Source: Pelargonium tetragonum (Eukaryota; Streptophyta; Magnoliopsida; Geraniales; Geraniaceae). Taken from it: 64,000 nucleotides of DNA. Below the pieces are notes generated by a model. The model had not been told where the DNA came from. It saw nothing but the letters and a program-made list of their open reading frames with translations, and ran no database searches. The stretch is from assembly GCA_036897445.1 (NCBI GenBank), contig JAYMTL010000017.1:62001-126000 (forward strand), read 5' to 3'. Of this stretch, positions 38,531 to 51,800 are shown piece after piece. Each line of letters begins with the position of its first letter. Position 1 is the stretch's first letter. Position numbers and translations under genes: made by a program.

Positions 38531-40130
38531 TACATGAGCAAATTTGAAGTTTTGTATAGCGAGAAAAGTTCATGCTTTTTGAAATTTTTCAATTTAGGAG
38601 ATCCGGGTATCTTATTTTACTTCATTCACCAATTCCAACTTCTTAAAAACCCCTATCTCGTGAAGCAGTACCTGATAACAGGAAAACTTAAAATTCTCGG
38701 TCTAACTCTATCTCGACTGCAACTCCTTACTTCTTCTGAACTAGACATACTTCTTGTGCCACTCTTTCTTTTACTTTCATTGCAACTATAACTAGGTAAA
38801 CCGCCCTTTTAGAGTCTGGTTCTGACCTCTTTCGCAGACTTTAAAACTTCTTCCTCCCCTTACGAAACTCGCTTCCTCAGATCTAAGTCTAACCACTCTT
38901 TTAGTTGCAACCAGAACTTTCTTTAGCCTTGAAACTGACTTATGTATCTTATCGTACTGCTCCGACAAAGGAAGCTCTCCTTAAACCTTTAACGGCAAAC
39001 AGAAAAACTAGCTCGCTGAAAAAGGCTAATAAAGGAGTAAGGAACAAAAGCCCCCAGTAAAAGGGCTGTCCTGAAAACCCCTGAACTTGCTCCACAAAAG
39101 AAATAAGGAAAACTCGGCATATTCAGAAAGAAATTGAGAGGTTCTAATCCAAACCCTATACTATAGATAAAGAGAAAACTGGGAAAGACACCTCCCTTTA
39201 GCTTGATTTGCTCCTAAACGCTTTCACTAATAGCATGGAAAATTCTTCCAATGGGGAATACCTTTTTATATCTCTTAAGAAACCCCCTCACGCTCCGGTG
39301 GTAGACTTGCTTGTCTTTTACAGAAAACAAATTTCTTTAGTGAACTCGCCAATGAAACTGATTTGTTAGATCTCTATCTCGTTCTATTTCATACGGTTTT
39401 ATTGCTTTTGCATATGGGTCGATCCTACTTTTTCTAAAACTGGATACTGATCTTATAGGGAAATCCGGCTTGAGGGAACGCTTTAGTGGGGTGAAATTGG
39501 AACAAGTAAAAGAAATGAAGCATTACCTTCTGTGAGGCATCAAATTCTCGCCCTCTTTTCTCAAAAAATGCCATTTTATATAGTAGCAAAAGTGCATACT
39601 TTTTAGTATTTTTAATTAGGAAATCTGGAATCTATTTACTTACTTGTCTTAAGAGCTTGGCATATACTTTGCCAACAGACCCTACTCTATTACTCTACCC
39701 CACTTCCTTCAAAACTTTAGCCTTGAAACTGACACTTCTGTATCCATGAGGAAGATTATTGGTTTGCTTATGCTTATACAAGAAAGAAACTCTTAGATCT
39801 GTATGAATTTCTTATAAAAACCCTCAAAACGGCTAACTAAAATAAAACAGGCTCATCTAATCCAAGAATTTCCTGCCAAAAAACCTTAAAAAGGTTACAG
39901 ATCAATTCAAAATAGACCCGTGTTACTCTCCAAAATGCTTAGAATGTCCTTTATCTTGAGTTGGGGTGATAGGGGGCCCATTTTGACCTATTTACTACTG
40001 GGTTTTACTATAGAATTCTTGAATAGCGTTCTTAAAAAACTTATTTACTTTAGCTGCAACCTTTCCTGCCTACTTCTTTATAGCCTGACTCGGATCACCC
40101 CTTATATATAAATTCCTTCTTTTTCATTCT
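38531..40130 (+). repeat. Two diverged copies of a C+T-rich repeat
   Basis: AAAAGTTCATGCTTTTTGAA and the 50 bases after it (from 38563) correspond to AAAAGTGCATACTTTTTAG (from 39588) with indels. TTTAGCCTTGAAACTGAC is identical at 38932-38949 and 39716-39733. The spacing differs between the pairs, so deletions or rearrangement followed duplication. Near 39895-39960 the sequence also resembles 21.4 and 22.9 kb. Frames of 85 codons (38534-38788) and 63 codons (39920-40108) fall inside and have no recognised domain; the second includes TTWW-poor hydrophobic stretches only. I cannot tell whether this is an old mobile element or duplicated spacer. Confidence 0.55.
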
Positions 40131-43100
40131 ATTGCATTCATCGCGGGAAATCGGAAACACAGAAAATTTCTTTATTTAAGAGCAACTCCTTTTCGTCCAA
40201 ATAAAAAGAAAAAAAATAAAGAATACAAAGATACCTAAGACACAGAGAAGAAGTCTAGATATGAATAAGTTAGCTACAAAACAAGCAGAAAGTTAAGTCA
40301 TTTTTTTTTAAGAAGAAGAGGTAAGTCAAGCAAGAAAGAAAAATCCGATCCCTTTTGCAGTGAAAGCTTACCTAAGATCTTTCAGACAGAAGTGGAATAC
40401 TAAAAAAAAGCTGTTAACAATCCATTATTTAAAGGGATTCCCGTTTTCTTAATATCAAAATAGAGTTGAATACCTGTAGATAATCTCGCCCGAGCCTGCT
40501 TAAATGTCAAAGTATAAGTGCAACAAAAAAAGATACTTAGTTTACAAATTGTGCAGATTCAAAAAGAAACCCTAAACAAGTTTAGCATACGTGGTAAAAT
40601 ACTAGCTTTGTGGCGAGGATTGAGACTTGGCTCCTTACAAATGTCTGAAATACGCTTAATAATTCATTGAATAGGACTCTCTATCTAGCAAAAAGGGGAA
40701 AGTGTTTATAAAGTCCTCTGGGCCCGGTTCCAATGCTCAGCTTGTTGAAAACTATCTAGTAGTACTAATTAGAAACTCTTATTGGGAGCTCCTATAATAA
40801 TAAGAATAAGGAAAGGGCTTAAAAGACTTTATTAAAAAAAAAAAAAGATAACCGGGCTTAAAAAAATATAGTAAGCTGTTAAAAAGTAGTATATTTAAGA
40901 TAGTATTGTATATCAGGAATAGTAAGCTTTGGTAGGTATTAGGAATAACTTATCCAGGCAGCTTTTGACTATCAGAAGTGGATGCAAGTCAAAAGAATCC
41001 CGGGTTAGCTTCCCAGCGTTTTTCATCAGCCAACGGAAGGAAAACTCCGTTTAATAAAAGGTGCTCAGTGGTAGTTTTTCTTTTATTGAGGGTCCTACCC
41101 TAAGGATAGAGTAAGAAATTTCTTTCCTAGTTTTAAAGGCTTTTGTATTTTAATAATAATATGACAATTTTTATTTTACTTAGTATTCTATAAATAAAGG
41201 ACAATCCATAAAGTCAATTTCTATAAGTCAAAGACTAACACTTTTGCCTACCCTTTCAGTTAAGGTTGTGACCTGTTCTAATTCTAAAGGGTTCCTTTCA
41301 TACGTTACGAAGCATTGAATTAGAAGGGTATACATAAGAAGAAGCACTAGGTTACTTATGGCCCTCCGAGTTAGAGAAAATTTTGACTTATGTTATTGAT
41401 TAATAGTTATTGGAACAGAATATAGGCTCTTTCTTTTTGTAGCGTATAGCTTAAAGGTTTCTTGCTTCGAATCTCAGTAATTTGATTATACACCGAAAAC
41501 TTTCCCTGTATCTGTCATCGGGTTTTACTAGGGACTAAATACTAAAAAAAGGAGCTCTCCTACTTCTACTTAAGTCAGGACCTTACTTGATTTGTAAAAT
41601 CCGTAAAAGGGAAAGACGTTTGTAAATTAAGCCCGCAGTCCAGTAAATTCTTTTTGTGGAGTTGTCTGGAACACTGCCCACTCCTGTGATCCAAGTTTCT
41701 TTGTGAGTCAATTTTTTGTAATTGCTATGACCTCGTTGACAAGGGCTTAGATTCAGTTCTACTTTTTTTTTGATAAAAAAGACCTTATGCTAGGTTTTTG
41801 CTTCCCCTTTAGCACTGGATTTTCCAGGATCTTTTTTTTGTCATTCTAATCTAAGAGTCGGCATAATTCAATAGGATACTTTTTGAGTGCAAATGGTTAT
41901 TCCTTAAATTAGAGGAAAACCTCAGATCAATTATTTGCCGGGGGGATCCTAGTACCTTTTTAAACATTTTAGTTTTTTATTTATTTCAACCTTAAATAAA
42001 GGAACTAAGCAAGGATCTCTTTACTAGAAAAGAAGGCCTGCCTTTTTACAGCTCTAACAAAATCCCAGAAAGAACTATAACCAAATTAGAAAGATAGTAT
42101 TCTATTTCTTCTATACTTTTAGTTTAATAAAAAGAAAAGGAAATGCTTATTATAGAATTTTTTTTCATAGAATTTTAATAAAAGACGGCTCTACTAAAAA
42201 CTTTCGGGTTTCCCTGTTATAAAGTCTGAAATATCAAAGTAAGAAGCAAGGTACTGTTACTATAGATATAGAGGGGGCTCCAGGGTTTAAGAAGTCGTGT
42301 ATTCCACAACTACTAAAGAATTTATAGAAGACTTACTAGATCTCAGATATTATAGGCAAGTTCACCAACAAATTAGTTCAGAAATAACAAAGAAAGAGCT
42401 TTCATATAGATAAATAAAGCAGAGGAATTCAGTTAAAAGCTAATGCTGTACGAACTTTATTCTAGAATTACCTGAGGGAGACCCCAAAAAATTAGCTATT
42501 AGTAACCTTATAGAATAGAAAAGGGGCTGAAAACTGAGAATATCTTAAATTAAATTAAAAATTTCAGAACTAAGACTAAGTAGTTCTATGTTGCAATAAT
42601 TCAAAGATGCAGAGAGTAAACCAACGAAATTACACTTAATTCTTTAATTTCACAGCAAAAAGATCAAAGTGTTAGCCAAGAAACGTGGGAAAGGTTGTTC
42701 TTTCTAAAGGGATTTATATACATCGGAATGGAAAGTGGCATTTATCCGATTTTATTCAATTAACCCGTGAGAAGTCTGAAGTCTTTTTACTGGGTAGAAT
42801 TAAACCCTTAATGGAACTAATCTTTCTTTTCTGACTCTCCGTGCCCTGGACGATGTCTTGATTTTTAGTTAGAAAGGCTTTAAAAAAGAAAATCAGACTT
42901 CTTCGAGATTTGATATCCTACCCCCGGAATAACGAAAATACCCTGGGTTAGCTTTTTATTAACAATTTCACAGGGGCTTCTAGACTCCTGTTCTTTTTGT
43001 TTTTAGGTACACATCGGGTTTTTCTAAGATTTATAGGACTGGGTTAACCTCATAGGCTTGAAACAGTTATAAAAATAGATATGAAATTGTGGTAAAATTT

Positions 43101-43452
43101 TTATTACTACAAAAAAATTCAAAAATTAGAAAAACTACAGACTTTTTGATTTTGTACAAACAAGAAAGAAGTCTATTATATGAAAATCCAGGTAAACGAC
43201 AGGTTATAAACAATATAGGAACTCCTATTCATAGGATGTATAAGGGGCCCTAATGTTTAATTAATATAATAGTTATGCTCCTACCAATAGCCTAAACAAA
43301 GGAAAAGTCTTCCGTAGGGATAACGTTAGCATCCAAAAATACGCAGGAGGCATTGGTTAATCTCTTTTTTCAACAATTGAGTTTGGACTTTTCTACTACC
43401 AAACAGTATTGAGATTGAGCTTTGAACCTGGGGTTTCCCGTGCGGAAGCGCG

Positions 43453-43479
43453 CGTCTTAATTCTAGTGATTAAAAGACG
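43453..43479. repeat. Imperfect hairpin CGTCTT..AAGACG
   Basis: CGTCTT (43453-43458) pairs with AAGACG (43474-43479), and AAT/ATT pairs inside after a two-base bulge. It lies in a short GC-rich patch (TGCGGAAGCGCGCG). The patch on the minus strand ends in AGGTTCAAAGC, which recalls a T-arm, but no full tRNA can be folded. Confidence 0.5.
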
Positions 43480-43704
43480 ATCTTGCTGTGCTCCAAAAAA
43501 GATCCTTAAACTCTTTATCTTTATAAATAAAGATCCTTATAATTATAAAGCGTGCAGGTCTTACAATTCAAAGTTCTTTGCTAGACGTAAGAGTCTTTCT
43601 TTTCTTATACATTCTATAGAAGCGATTTCCGCGCCTTCAACTTAAGGAAGAGCCTTGGGTTAGGGCTTAGTAAAAAGGTATTTATTAAAAACGGGTTAAA
43701 CTGC

Positions 43705-43725
43705 ATATATATATATATATATATA
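43705..43725. repeat. (AT)n microsatellite
   Basis: About ten uninterrupted AT units, the longest dinucleotide run I saw in the window. Shorter TA runs occur near 190, 10660 and 44040. Confidence 0.95.
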
Positions 43726-46700
43726 ATAAAAGAAAGCTCTAAAGGCATCCCTTTGTAACTCTAACGGACACTGATAGTATATACGCCCTTCTGCTAAATC
43801 TTAACTCTAGATAGATTTGCTTTAAATCAAGAGCTCTTTTTTCATTTCTAAAATTCAATATATTTAAGAAGTAAAGGTCTTCTTTTACTAAGTCTAAAAA
43901 GAGGGCATTCTTCTAAACCTAAACTAAAGGTGCGTTGGCTAGTTAAACAGGAATTACTTACGGCCGTGGTTGAATCCTGTGATATAGGTTTTTTATGGAT
44001 CTCCACTGCCGAGTTCTGGGGGTTTCAGTAAAAGCTAGATATATATATAATACGAAACAAATTATTCCGCTTTCCTGTTCATTTTTTTTTAGTTGCATGA
44101 CTTAAATAACAAAAGTTAATTTAGCCCCTTTATAATATAATAATAAACCTACCTCACGTCACTTTTTCCGCCCTATGCAGCTTAAATTTATAAAAATTTA
44201 GGAGTCTGCTAAGGGAAAATCCTATCGTGGAAGTTTAAAAGTTTCTTGTTAATGATATTAATACAAGGTTTGAGTTCTCTTCAAAGCGTATTTTTAGTAT
44301 ATCAGTATATAAAGATATATTTCTCTTTTTTCTTTACTTATACCCAGTACTAACTCCAGCATCCCTGGCTGAAGTCTATTTAAACAGAACCTTATGTCGG
44401 TTACTTTATAACTAGGCCTTCTTTTATCGGTACATATAAGGGAACACTGTTTCTTTGTATTTTAGAGTGAAACATTCTATGGGGAAGTCTTCGGGAATTT
44501 GCCTTTTTCTCAGGTCTTCTTTTAGCTTTGTCCTCAATTCAATATTAAGGGATATACCCTACTTGTTTAAAGAGTCTTTTCAGAATGGTTATTCTATTCA
44601 AGATCCGTTAGCAACTTCCCTTTAAGAAGAGGCTTTTTAGGATTACCTATAACTTTATCATCTGCAATTCCTAGTACTTTCTTGCAGCGGTGTTGTTATT
44701 TCTTAAATTTCTTGTAAAAAACTCTAAGAGTAACTGCTAAAGAGTCTCCTTATAAGCAATCTTGATCTAACTTTTGTTGATCTGTATTACCCTTAATGTA
44801 CGTCCATTATCTACTTTGTATCCGGAGCTCGGGACTCCAGAGCTAGTCCAAGCAAAGCTGGCACCTAAACTAAAAAGTTTCGGGAGTCCTTATTAGAGGC
44901 TTTTCTACTATAGAATATAAGAATTAGAAGAGCTGTGTACCTATAATATTTTGCTTTAATGCTAATATATAACGAATAGTCTTACTTAAAAAAGGGGGTA
45001 AACTCTAGAGTTTGGTATGAACTTTATCTATAATTCATTCTAATTGAGAAATTCAAAAAGATAGCCTATAACGAAAAAGAAAACAAGGGTAGGCCAATCT
45101 AAGTTTTAATGCCTTTTTAAGAGACATAGAGTTTACTAGTGCTAATTCTTTATATTATTAATTATCATTAAAGTATAAGGTGTAGCCTTCTATTTATATT
45201 GGATTAGTTAGTATAAACCTCTATTAAGTAAAAGAGAGTGTATACTTTCATTTCTATCAGAGTAATTCGGAATTTTTCATTGGATCAACTGAATAAAAAG
45301 GGAAACTCAAAAGATTGACCAAGGGTTATTGGTCTAGCTATAAGCATTTTTATCAACCCAAGAAGGATCCTGCTGCCGTAACTACTTAGTTGAGTGCTCC
45401 AGAGCCCAGCTTTATAAGATAGAATTTTCTTTGAAGTTGGCGGACCTACCTATATTATTGTCTTAGTATAAAAAGTAACCTTTGTAAGGTTACCTCTTTC
45501 TGCTTAAAGCATATAGAAGAAAATTGAACCTTTAACAAAGGAGTTTTCTAAAGACTTCAGATACCAGTTATAGAAAATTTGACTAGGGTAACCAAAAAAG
45601 TACAAAGAGAGTTTTTCTGGCACTTACTTAGAGGACTGGCAAGTATAAAGTTAGACGCTCTAGAAGGGGTCCGATGTCTAAGTACTCAAAAGCTTCTTAG
45701 TTCCTTTTTTTGCTTTTTAGATATGTACCTAATCCTCGGACAGGGATGCCCTTCTGAAAACCTCAATTTATTAGAAGCGGTTCCTACATACAGCGCCCCT
45801 AGAGATCAGATCCCAGTTAAAAAGTACCAAAACTAGATTAACCATTTCCATTAATACAGCATTTTTGAAGAATATAGTCCGGGTATATTGATAGCATACA
45901 TGCTTATGCACGTACCCTTGTAAGTAAAAAGTAGGCCTTTCAATTACCCCGCTTAAGGATTTTTTTCTTTCCAAGTGAATCTAATTTTGAGTATACTCCG
46001 GGTCCTTCCTATGGGCCTATCTCCTTTTAAGAAAAAACCATGTGTATAACTAAAGGTTGAAGCTTGAGGAATATACCTTACTTATTTGGAACTCCTCATT
46101 CTGAATAGATCTTAACTTTTCTACAAGAGGGCTGCTTTAGGTATAGTTGCCAGGAGTTTTAAGTGAAAGGATCCGGGGCCTTTTTGCACCTTGTTTTGCC
46201 CTTTCAAAAAAGTTAGACTCTTTATTAGTACACGGTAAAGTAAAAGAAAAGTTGAAAGGATCTAGAAAAAAAAGACTAATTGAGCTCCTCTATAAAAGAA
46301 AACTAGACTGCCTTTTGCACGACGTGTTACGCAGGATAAGCCTTTTTAAACATCCAATCTTACTAGAAGAGCCAGCCACTTCCACCAGGATAATGAAAAA
46401 GACAGACCCTTAAAAGCTACTAAAAGTTGTTTCGGTGGAGTATGGACAAAATATCTTTTGTAAGGGAGAGAGAAGAGCACTAAAGTCTTCGTCCATAAGC
46501 TTTTATTGTCATTTTTCTTAAGTGAGCCTGCATTTTGGTTTCCTAAAGCCTAAAGTACTTCATTTATGCAGCGGTTCTAATGCTTAAAATGAAAGAGGGT
46601 ACATAGGCCTATTTTTTTGTTTCCCTTTTGTAGTTTTTTACTGCGCTCCAGTTATTCCGCTTTTTGTATGGAAGAAGTTAAAACTCTTTTACTAAAACCT

Positions 46701-46795
46701 ATAAAGATTTTCACTCTTTGCTAGGCATAGCCTAATCTAAAAATATTTGTTATAACTGCATAAAATAAAAAGTGGTTAAAAAAGAATTAACTAGG

Positions 46796-46880
46796 CTTAG
46801 CAAGACTCGAACCCGCTTCTCGTTTCAACTCTCATTTACCGAATGCAAACTTGGTTGAGGCTGTCAACTGCTATATCCTA
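46796..46880 (-). pseudogene. tRNA-like relic with intact T-arm
   Basis: The minus strand has a T-arm GCGGG-TTCGAGT-CTTGC with five pairs (two wobbles) and a following TAAGCCT A that could be a 3' acceptor half. Upstream sequence has room for a long variable arm, and CATT/AATG pairs around CGGTA, but no D-arm or matching 5' acceptor was found. Amino acid identity cannot be assigned, and chance is a real possibility. Confidence 0.22.
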
Positions 46881-47160
46881 AGCATACTCTCTCACTTACT
46901 AAAGTAGTGAATAGTTAAGGGTACGCTTCTTTATCTAAGCGATTCTAATATCTTAATTAAAAAGTCTTAAGGTATTCTGGGTAGTAACCACTCCTTTCGA
47001 ATAGGTATAGTCTTTCTACTTCTTAGATTTGCTATTCTTTATATTATCTTAAAGTTAGATCTATATAGATATATCGAGAGCTTATGAAGGAATTCTCTTA
47101 TCAAAACCCTGTTTGGTTTCATTCTTCCGTACTTGTCCTAGAAAGCCTCCAATAAGTATG

Positions 47161-47640
47161 CTCGATATCCACTAGCTTAGATACAAGGGAATCCTAACAG
47201 CAGGAAGAATCACAAGACCATAAGACCCTAATATCCTAGATTATCAGACAGGTATACAGATACAGATACATAAAAGTCTAGCTACAAGGAAAGGACTCTT
47301 AAGAAGATAAACACATAGAACCCGAGGGATACCCCACTAGGAGACTCTGACATATCTAAGTAGTAGATACTTCCTAAATCTCAGAACAAGACATAGAATA
47401 ATAGCTATAAGGAATTCACTTCAAAAACTACAGTAAGCTACAAGAAGAAGATTATAGCTACAGGTTATAAGGCAACAACAAAAAGACAAAGAAAAAGAGT
47501 ACAGGTATCGAAGATAAAGTTCATATTAAGTTAGCTACAAGGAGTCTTTTAAGAAAAAAGTCAAGCCACTTCTTTCAGTTTAATAAAGAAAACAGAACTA
47601 TCAAATCTAAGAGAGAACAAAGTCAATAGATGAGTGCTCT
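47161..47640. other. A-rich island, low T, no gene recognised
   Basis: Words such as CTACAAGAAG, ATAGCTACAGG and ACAGATAC dominate. TGA is nearly absent while TAA and TAG are common. Two frames of the + strand therefore look like Lys/Thr-rich protein interrupted only by TAA and TAG. Because both overlapping frames look alike, composition explains this better than coding with reassigned stops. Similar word use is found in the islands at 0-1, 13.8 and 22.0 kb. Confidence 0.4.
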
Positions 47641-47840
47641 AGCGTAAGTATGTACTATATAAAAACTACTTGTTTGTAACCTTCACCTCCTTCGTAAGCC
47701 TTCAGTCGTTAAAAGGGATTCTACCCTTTACTAGCTCCTCGGTATCCGATAAAGACCTATGGCATTGAGGGATACCAAAAAGAACAAAATATAATACTAA
47801 CTACTTTAATAATACAGCTATAAAAGGCCCATAAGACCAA

Positions 47841-47985
47841 GAGTACTTAAGTAATTTCTTACCTCGAAAGGTGGGTCAAATAAGGTAAAAAGTGCATACT
47901 CTAATCTAGAAACTACGGAGATTGGGAGGACAGGGAAGCTAGTTTCTATCTAAGTCATTAAGTTGACACTCTTCGGTAAGATAGC
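47841..47985 (+). repeat. Dispersed repeat, copy 2 (partner 22537-22653)
   Basis: Same orientation and block order as 22537-22653, with an added segment around 47875-47900 and a few substitutions. The repeat stops at AAGATAGC in both copies. Beyond this point the flanks are unrelated, so the end is sharp. Confidence 0.8.
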
Positions 47986-48329
47986 TGGATTTGAACCTGT
48001 TTATTGGCACTCCCACTTTAGAGTTAATTAACTTATTTGCTCTGAGCTTTGATAATTCCTAGTTGTTAAGGGGCTGTCTGTAAATAAAATGAAGGGCATT
48101 CCCGTGATTTTTCTAAGTCTTTAATTAAGCTTTTGTAGCCAAGTAATTTGTCCTGTATTCATGAAAGATAGAATACAATTTAGAGATGTAAGAACTCCAG
48201 GTTTCTTCTTAATTAAAAAGCTTCCTGGGGTGGAAAAACCTACTAAGTGGAGAATAGCGGAACCTTTGTCCTAGTATAGTTATGCTAAGGCCGGCTTTTT
48301 TGGGTTTAAAGTGGAAAGGGTTTTGTTAG

Positions 48330-48890
48330 TAGGGGTGTTTTCCGATTACAAGAAGGGGTAGAGTAGAGAGTCTAGATCAAAGAATAACAAGGCTTTCTAG
48401 AGAGAGTAAGATACAGACTAGCATGAAAGCTACACTTGGAAGCTTTTATTAATAGGTATAGATTTTAAAGGCTACTGTAACGCTCCGACAATAAGGTGTA
48501 GTTTTGGCTTGTAGGGTATAGTATAAATAAGTACGTCAGTAAGAAGTGTGTCTATAAGGCATATATTCTCCTCTAATCCTATAGAATACTGACTCTAAGA
48601 CACTCGAGAATAGAAAAATCGCTAGCTAGAATAAAGACAAGAAAAGCCAAGGCTAGAATAGAATCTTTTACTAGGGTTCTTTTTTATGGGAGAGTTATAA
48701 GTTAGTAACCTCTAGGAAGGCCTTGGGAAGTAAGGGTAAAGACAAGGAATAGGAGGGATATACTCTAAACACCTAGTACTGGAACTACCTATAAACAAGT
48801 ATAATACAAAAAGGTACACCAAGCTACCCTAGGAAGAGCCTCGGCACCCACACACAATAGAGAGAAGTAGTACGGGCAAGAGTAAGGCAA
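48330..48890. other. A+G-rich island
   Basis: Composition and words (GTATAGATTTTAAAG, AGATACAGACTAGC, GGTACACCAAGC) differ from the background on both sides. No frame is open for long and no motif was recognised. It may be another fragment of the same class as the 47.4-kb island. Confidence 0.35.
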
Positions 48891-51800
48891 AAAGGTTCTG
48901 CATTTTTATTTTATAAGGTAAAAATTCTTTGTGGGTTGTGTTTTCTTCTTGTCATGTCTGTCCGGTATTCCTTTCTTACTTTTAGCCTAGACTAAACAGG
49001 AATTTTCTAAGTAGATAAGCTCTAAAGAAAAGTCTCTTTTTTCTTGTTTCTAGGGGCTTCTAAATCTAAAGGGATCCGTGTAATACAAAATGAGTTTTTC
49101 TTGAAATTCCTTTTTAGGCATAGGGAATAACGAGCGTCTTGCCTACTGACCCCAAATTTTAAGAGATATAATGAACTGAATCTTCTATCTAAGAGGATTT
49201 TGACTACCGGGGTTTGCCCTTTCAAAAAACCCTTTACAAATTACTTAACTAACCTAAATGTGATCTCTGCTCCCGGATTTAGATACCCTTAACGAGTTAA
49301 CCCCAAGAGCCCCCTACTTTCAATTTTAAAAAATCCCTGGTTTAGGACACACTCTTTTTTTCTAGCAAGGAAGGCCCTCTTTTTCTGGGTCTTCTTATAA
49401 ACGTATGTATATACACTGAAATTAGCCCCTCCGCGGGCACTTAAATCACTTAAAATCTTGTTTTTTTATTATAGAGTGGGTTTAAAGTTTTCAAATCAAA
49501 TAAGGATTCTTTTGTATAAAAATGTTCCTTACAATTGAGTAAAGTCTTCCTTCAACAATTTTACGGAATCCCGCGCATTAGTCTTTTACCCCTCGGTTCA
49601 CTATAAAGCTTTGTCTACTCTTGTGGAATATTCCATTCAAGGATCCCGGATTTAGCATCCTTGCTACTGAATTTATTATCCTAAGACATCTCTAAAAAAA
49701 CTTAGTCTTAAAAACCTACAGGCTAATCAAGGTTTTGGTGAGTATTGAAATCCGTTCTGAGAAGGACTAATCTAAAGTATCTGTCTTTTTTCAAGGGTCT
49801 TTTTGCCATTGCTTGTATTATAGGTAGAGTCCTATAAATTATACCTAAAGTATAGTAAGAATCTTTAGTAGCTAAAAGTTAGGGCTCCTACAATTTTTTA
49901 TCCATGCGTAGTATATAATAGAATTCTAATTAAAAATTGAAATGATAGAAACGCATGACGTTCAGATATCTTTCTATTTGAAAGCGTGAATTTTTCACTA
50001 CCAAGGAAAGCTTCTCAAGCACTTAATAATTCAGGGGAATTTCCCTATAAGTCTAAGCGAAAAGTTAAAAGATCTATTAAATAGAATAGTTAAACCAACG
50101 GAAGTTTTTACTAGAATTAGGCTTTTACGAAGAACTGGGTTCTTGGAGGGAGTCTTACTTTTAGATCTAAACTAAATAGGAGTCCTTTGTTACACCTTGA
50201 GTTGCTTTTTATTTAAGATGTAAAAAGAAAGTAAGGTACGTGCTTAAATAAAACTAGTCTAGTAGGACATAAGAAAGTCAAAGGAAAGCCCTTTTTTAGT
50301 GAAGTAACTGAGGACTAAGACCTAAAATGCACTCTCTTTTCCTATATACAAAGTCCACTATTATCTTATACAAAATAGCAGGGATTTTTTTAGAGCAATC
50401 CGAGTTACTTAATTCTTTGTCCTGAAGAAATCTTAACTTCACTTCTAGAAAATCCTTAATATAGTATATAGACCCCAGTTTCTTTAACTCTTAAAATAAA
50501 AAGAAGCTTTTCTTACAAGTGACACAAAAATGAGACTTAGCGAGCCCTTTTTAATAAACTTAGGCAGCAATCCCGCCCGATGTTTCGGTATTTTTAAAAA
50601 GTTTTGGCGTAGGTATTCCATTCCACAATTCGAAATCACGAGCGAATTTAACTCAATAAAAGCCTACTGCACTCTGCTTAATGAAAGTATATAATTTTGA
50701 CTTTTGTTTCAAATAAGAAATTTCTTAATAAGAGTAACTGGTAATAAAGCAAAAAGAGTCAAAATCCGGGGATAACCGTCGAAATACGTAGTACTCCTTA
50801 TTTAACCTTTAAAATTGAGACTTTTTTACACCTAAAATCTTTTCCTTGGTTGGTGGTGTAGTGCCAAAGGTTCAAAAGCCTAGTAAAAAGACTTGGGAAG
50901 AAATCAAGACTCTAATAAATTACTAAGTAAGAGCCTAAAGCTATATGTATAACAAAAAGTTTCCTTACAAAACAGATGAGTTTGTTTCCTCCTAACTAAA
51001 ATGAAAGGCTGCACCACTATAACTATATAAATAGAATAAATTTAAAAATCCCTTGCCAGTTTTTTATTTCCAGGAATGTTTTTGACTAGTCATAATCGGC
51101 AAAGAAAACGATAAGTAATTCATTAACACACCTAATCTTATTCATAATTGCTTGCGCTTGCTAAAGAGGGACCGAGGGGTTTTATAACTTTCATTCACTT
51201 GGAAAACGTACACAGGGTGTCCTTGTTAAGACTGTGGTGTTAGAGCAAGCTAAGGCAGAAGCCTCCTGTTGAACATTTAAGTGTTGAAATAGGCTGGATC
51301 TATAAACCGCGCGCCCTGTTCATGAGTTCTTGCCTGGTTTATACCTGTTAATTGGCGAATTCAACAAGCACGACGAAACCCTTTAATAGGGGAAAGACTG
51401 AGTGGTTCGAGATCACAACAGAAAGAATTCTTTATACAAAATCGCACGAGTACAAGGCTCGAACCTACGTCATTCCGTCCTCGTAAAATGTACCTTGCCT
51501 CTCAATAAGAGTAGGCAGAGAAAGCAGTTTCCAATTCCAAAAGGAAACTCCCTTTGGTGATTGGGGTTGCTCATTCCAAGTCTTCTTTTTAAGGTTTAGT
51601 TCTAACAACTTGAATTGGTTTAGAGTAAGCGCTAAGGAAATACCTGGGATTTGAACTTTACCTCGCAAATGTAAGGCTAAAATTTAGCTTGAATTGTTTA
51701 GAAGGCTGAATTCAAGGTGGGAATTGGTACTCAATGAAAAAGGTATCTATATAAGTGATTCTAAAACTGATAAATAAAGAGCTGGCAAGTTATTAAAATG

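Larger units (their letters stand above)
40131..47160. other. Long gene-free AT-rich background
   Basis: About 7 kb without a supported gene. ATG frames of 78 codons (43409-43642), 85 codons (45579-45833) and 88 codons (46147-46410) occur on the + strand. They are basic or mixed, show no known motif and have no visible ribosome-binding site. I regard them as chance. The stretch includes an (AT)n run, an imperfect hairpin at 43453-43479 and a tRNA-like T-arm at 46800-46822 (annotated). GGGCCC occurs at 40720 and 43245. Confidence 0.42.
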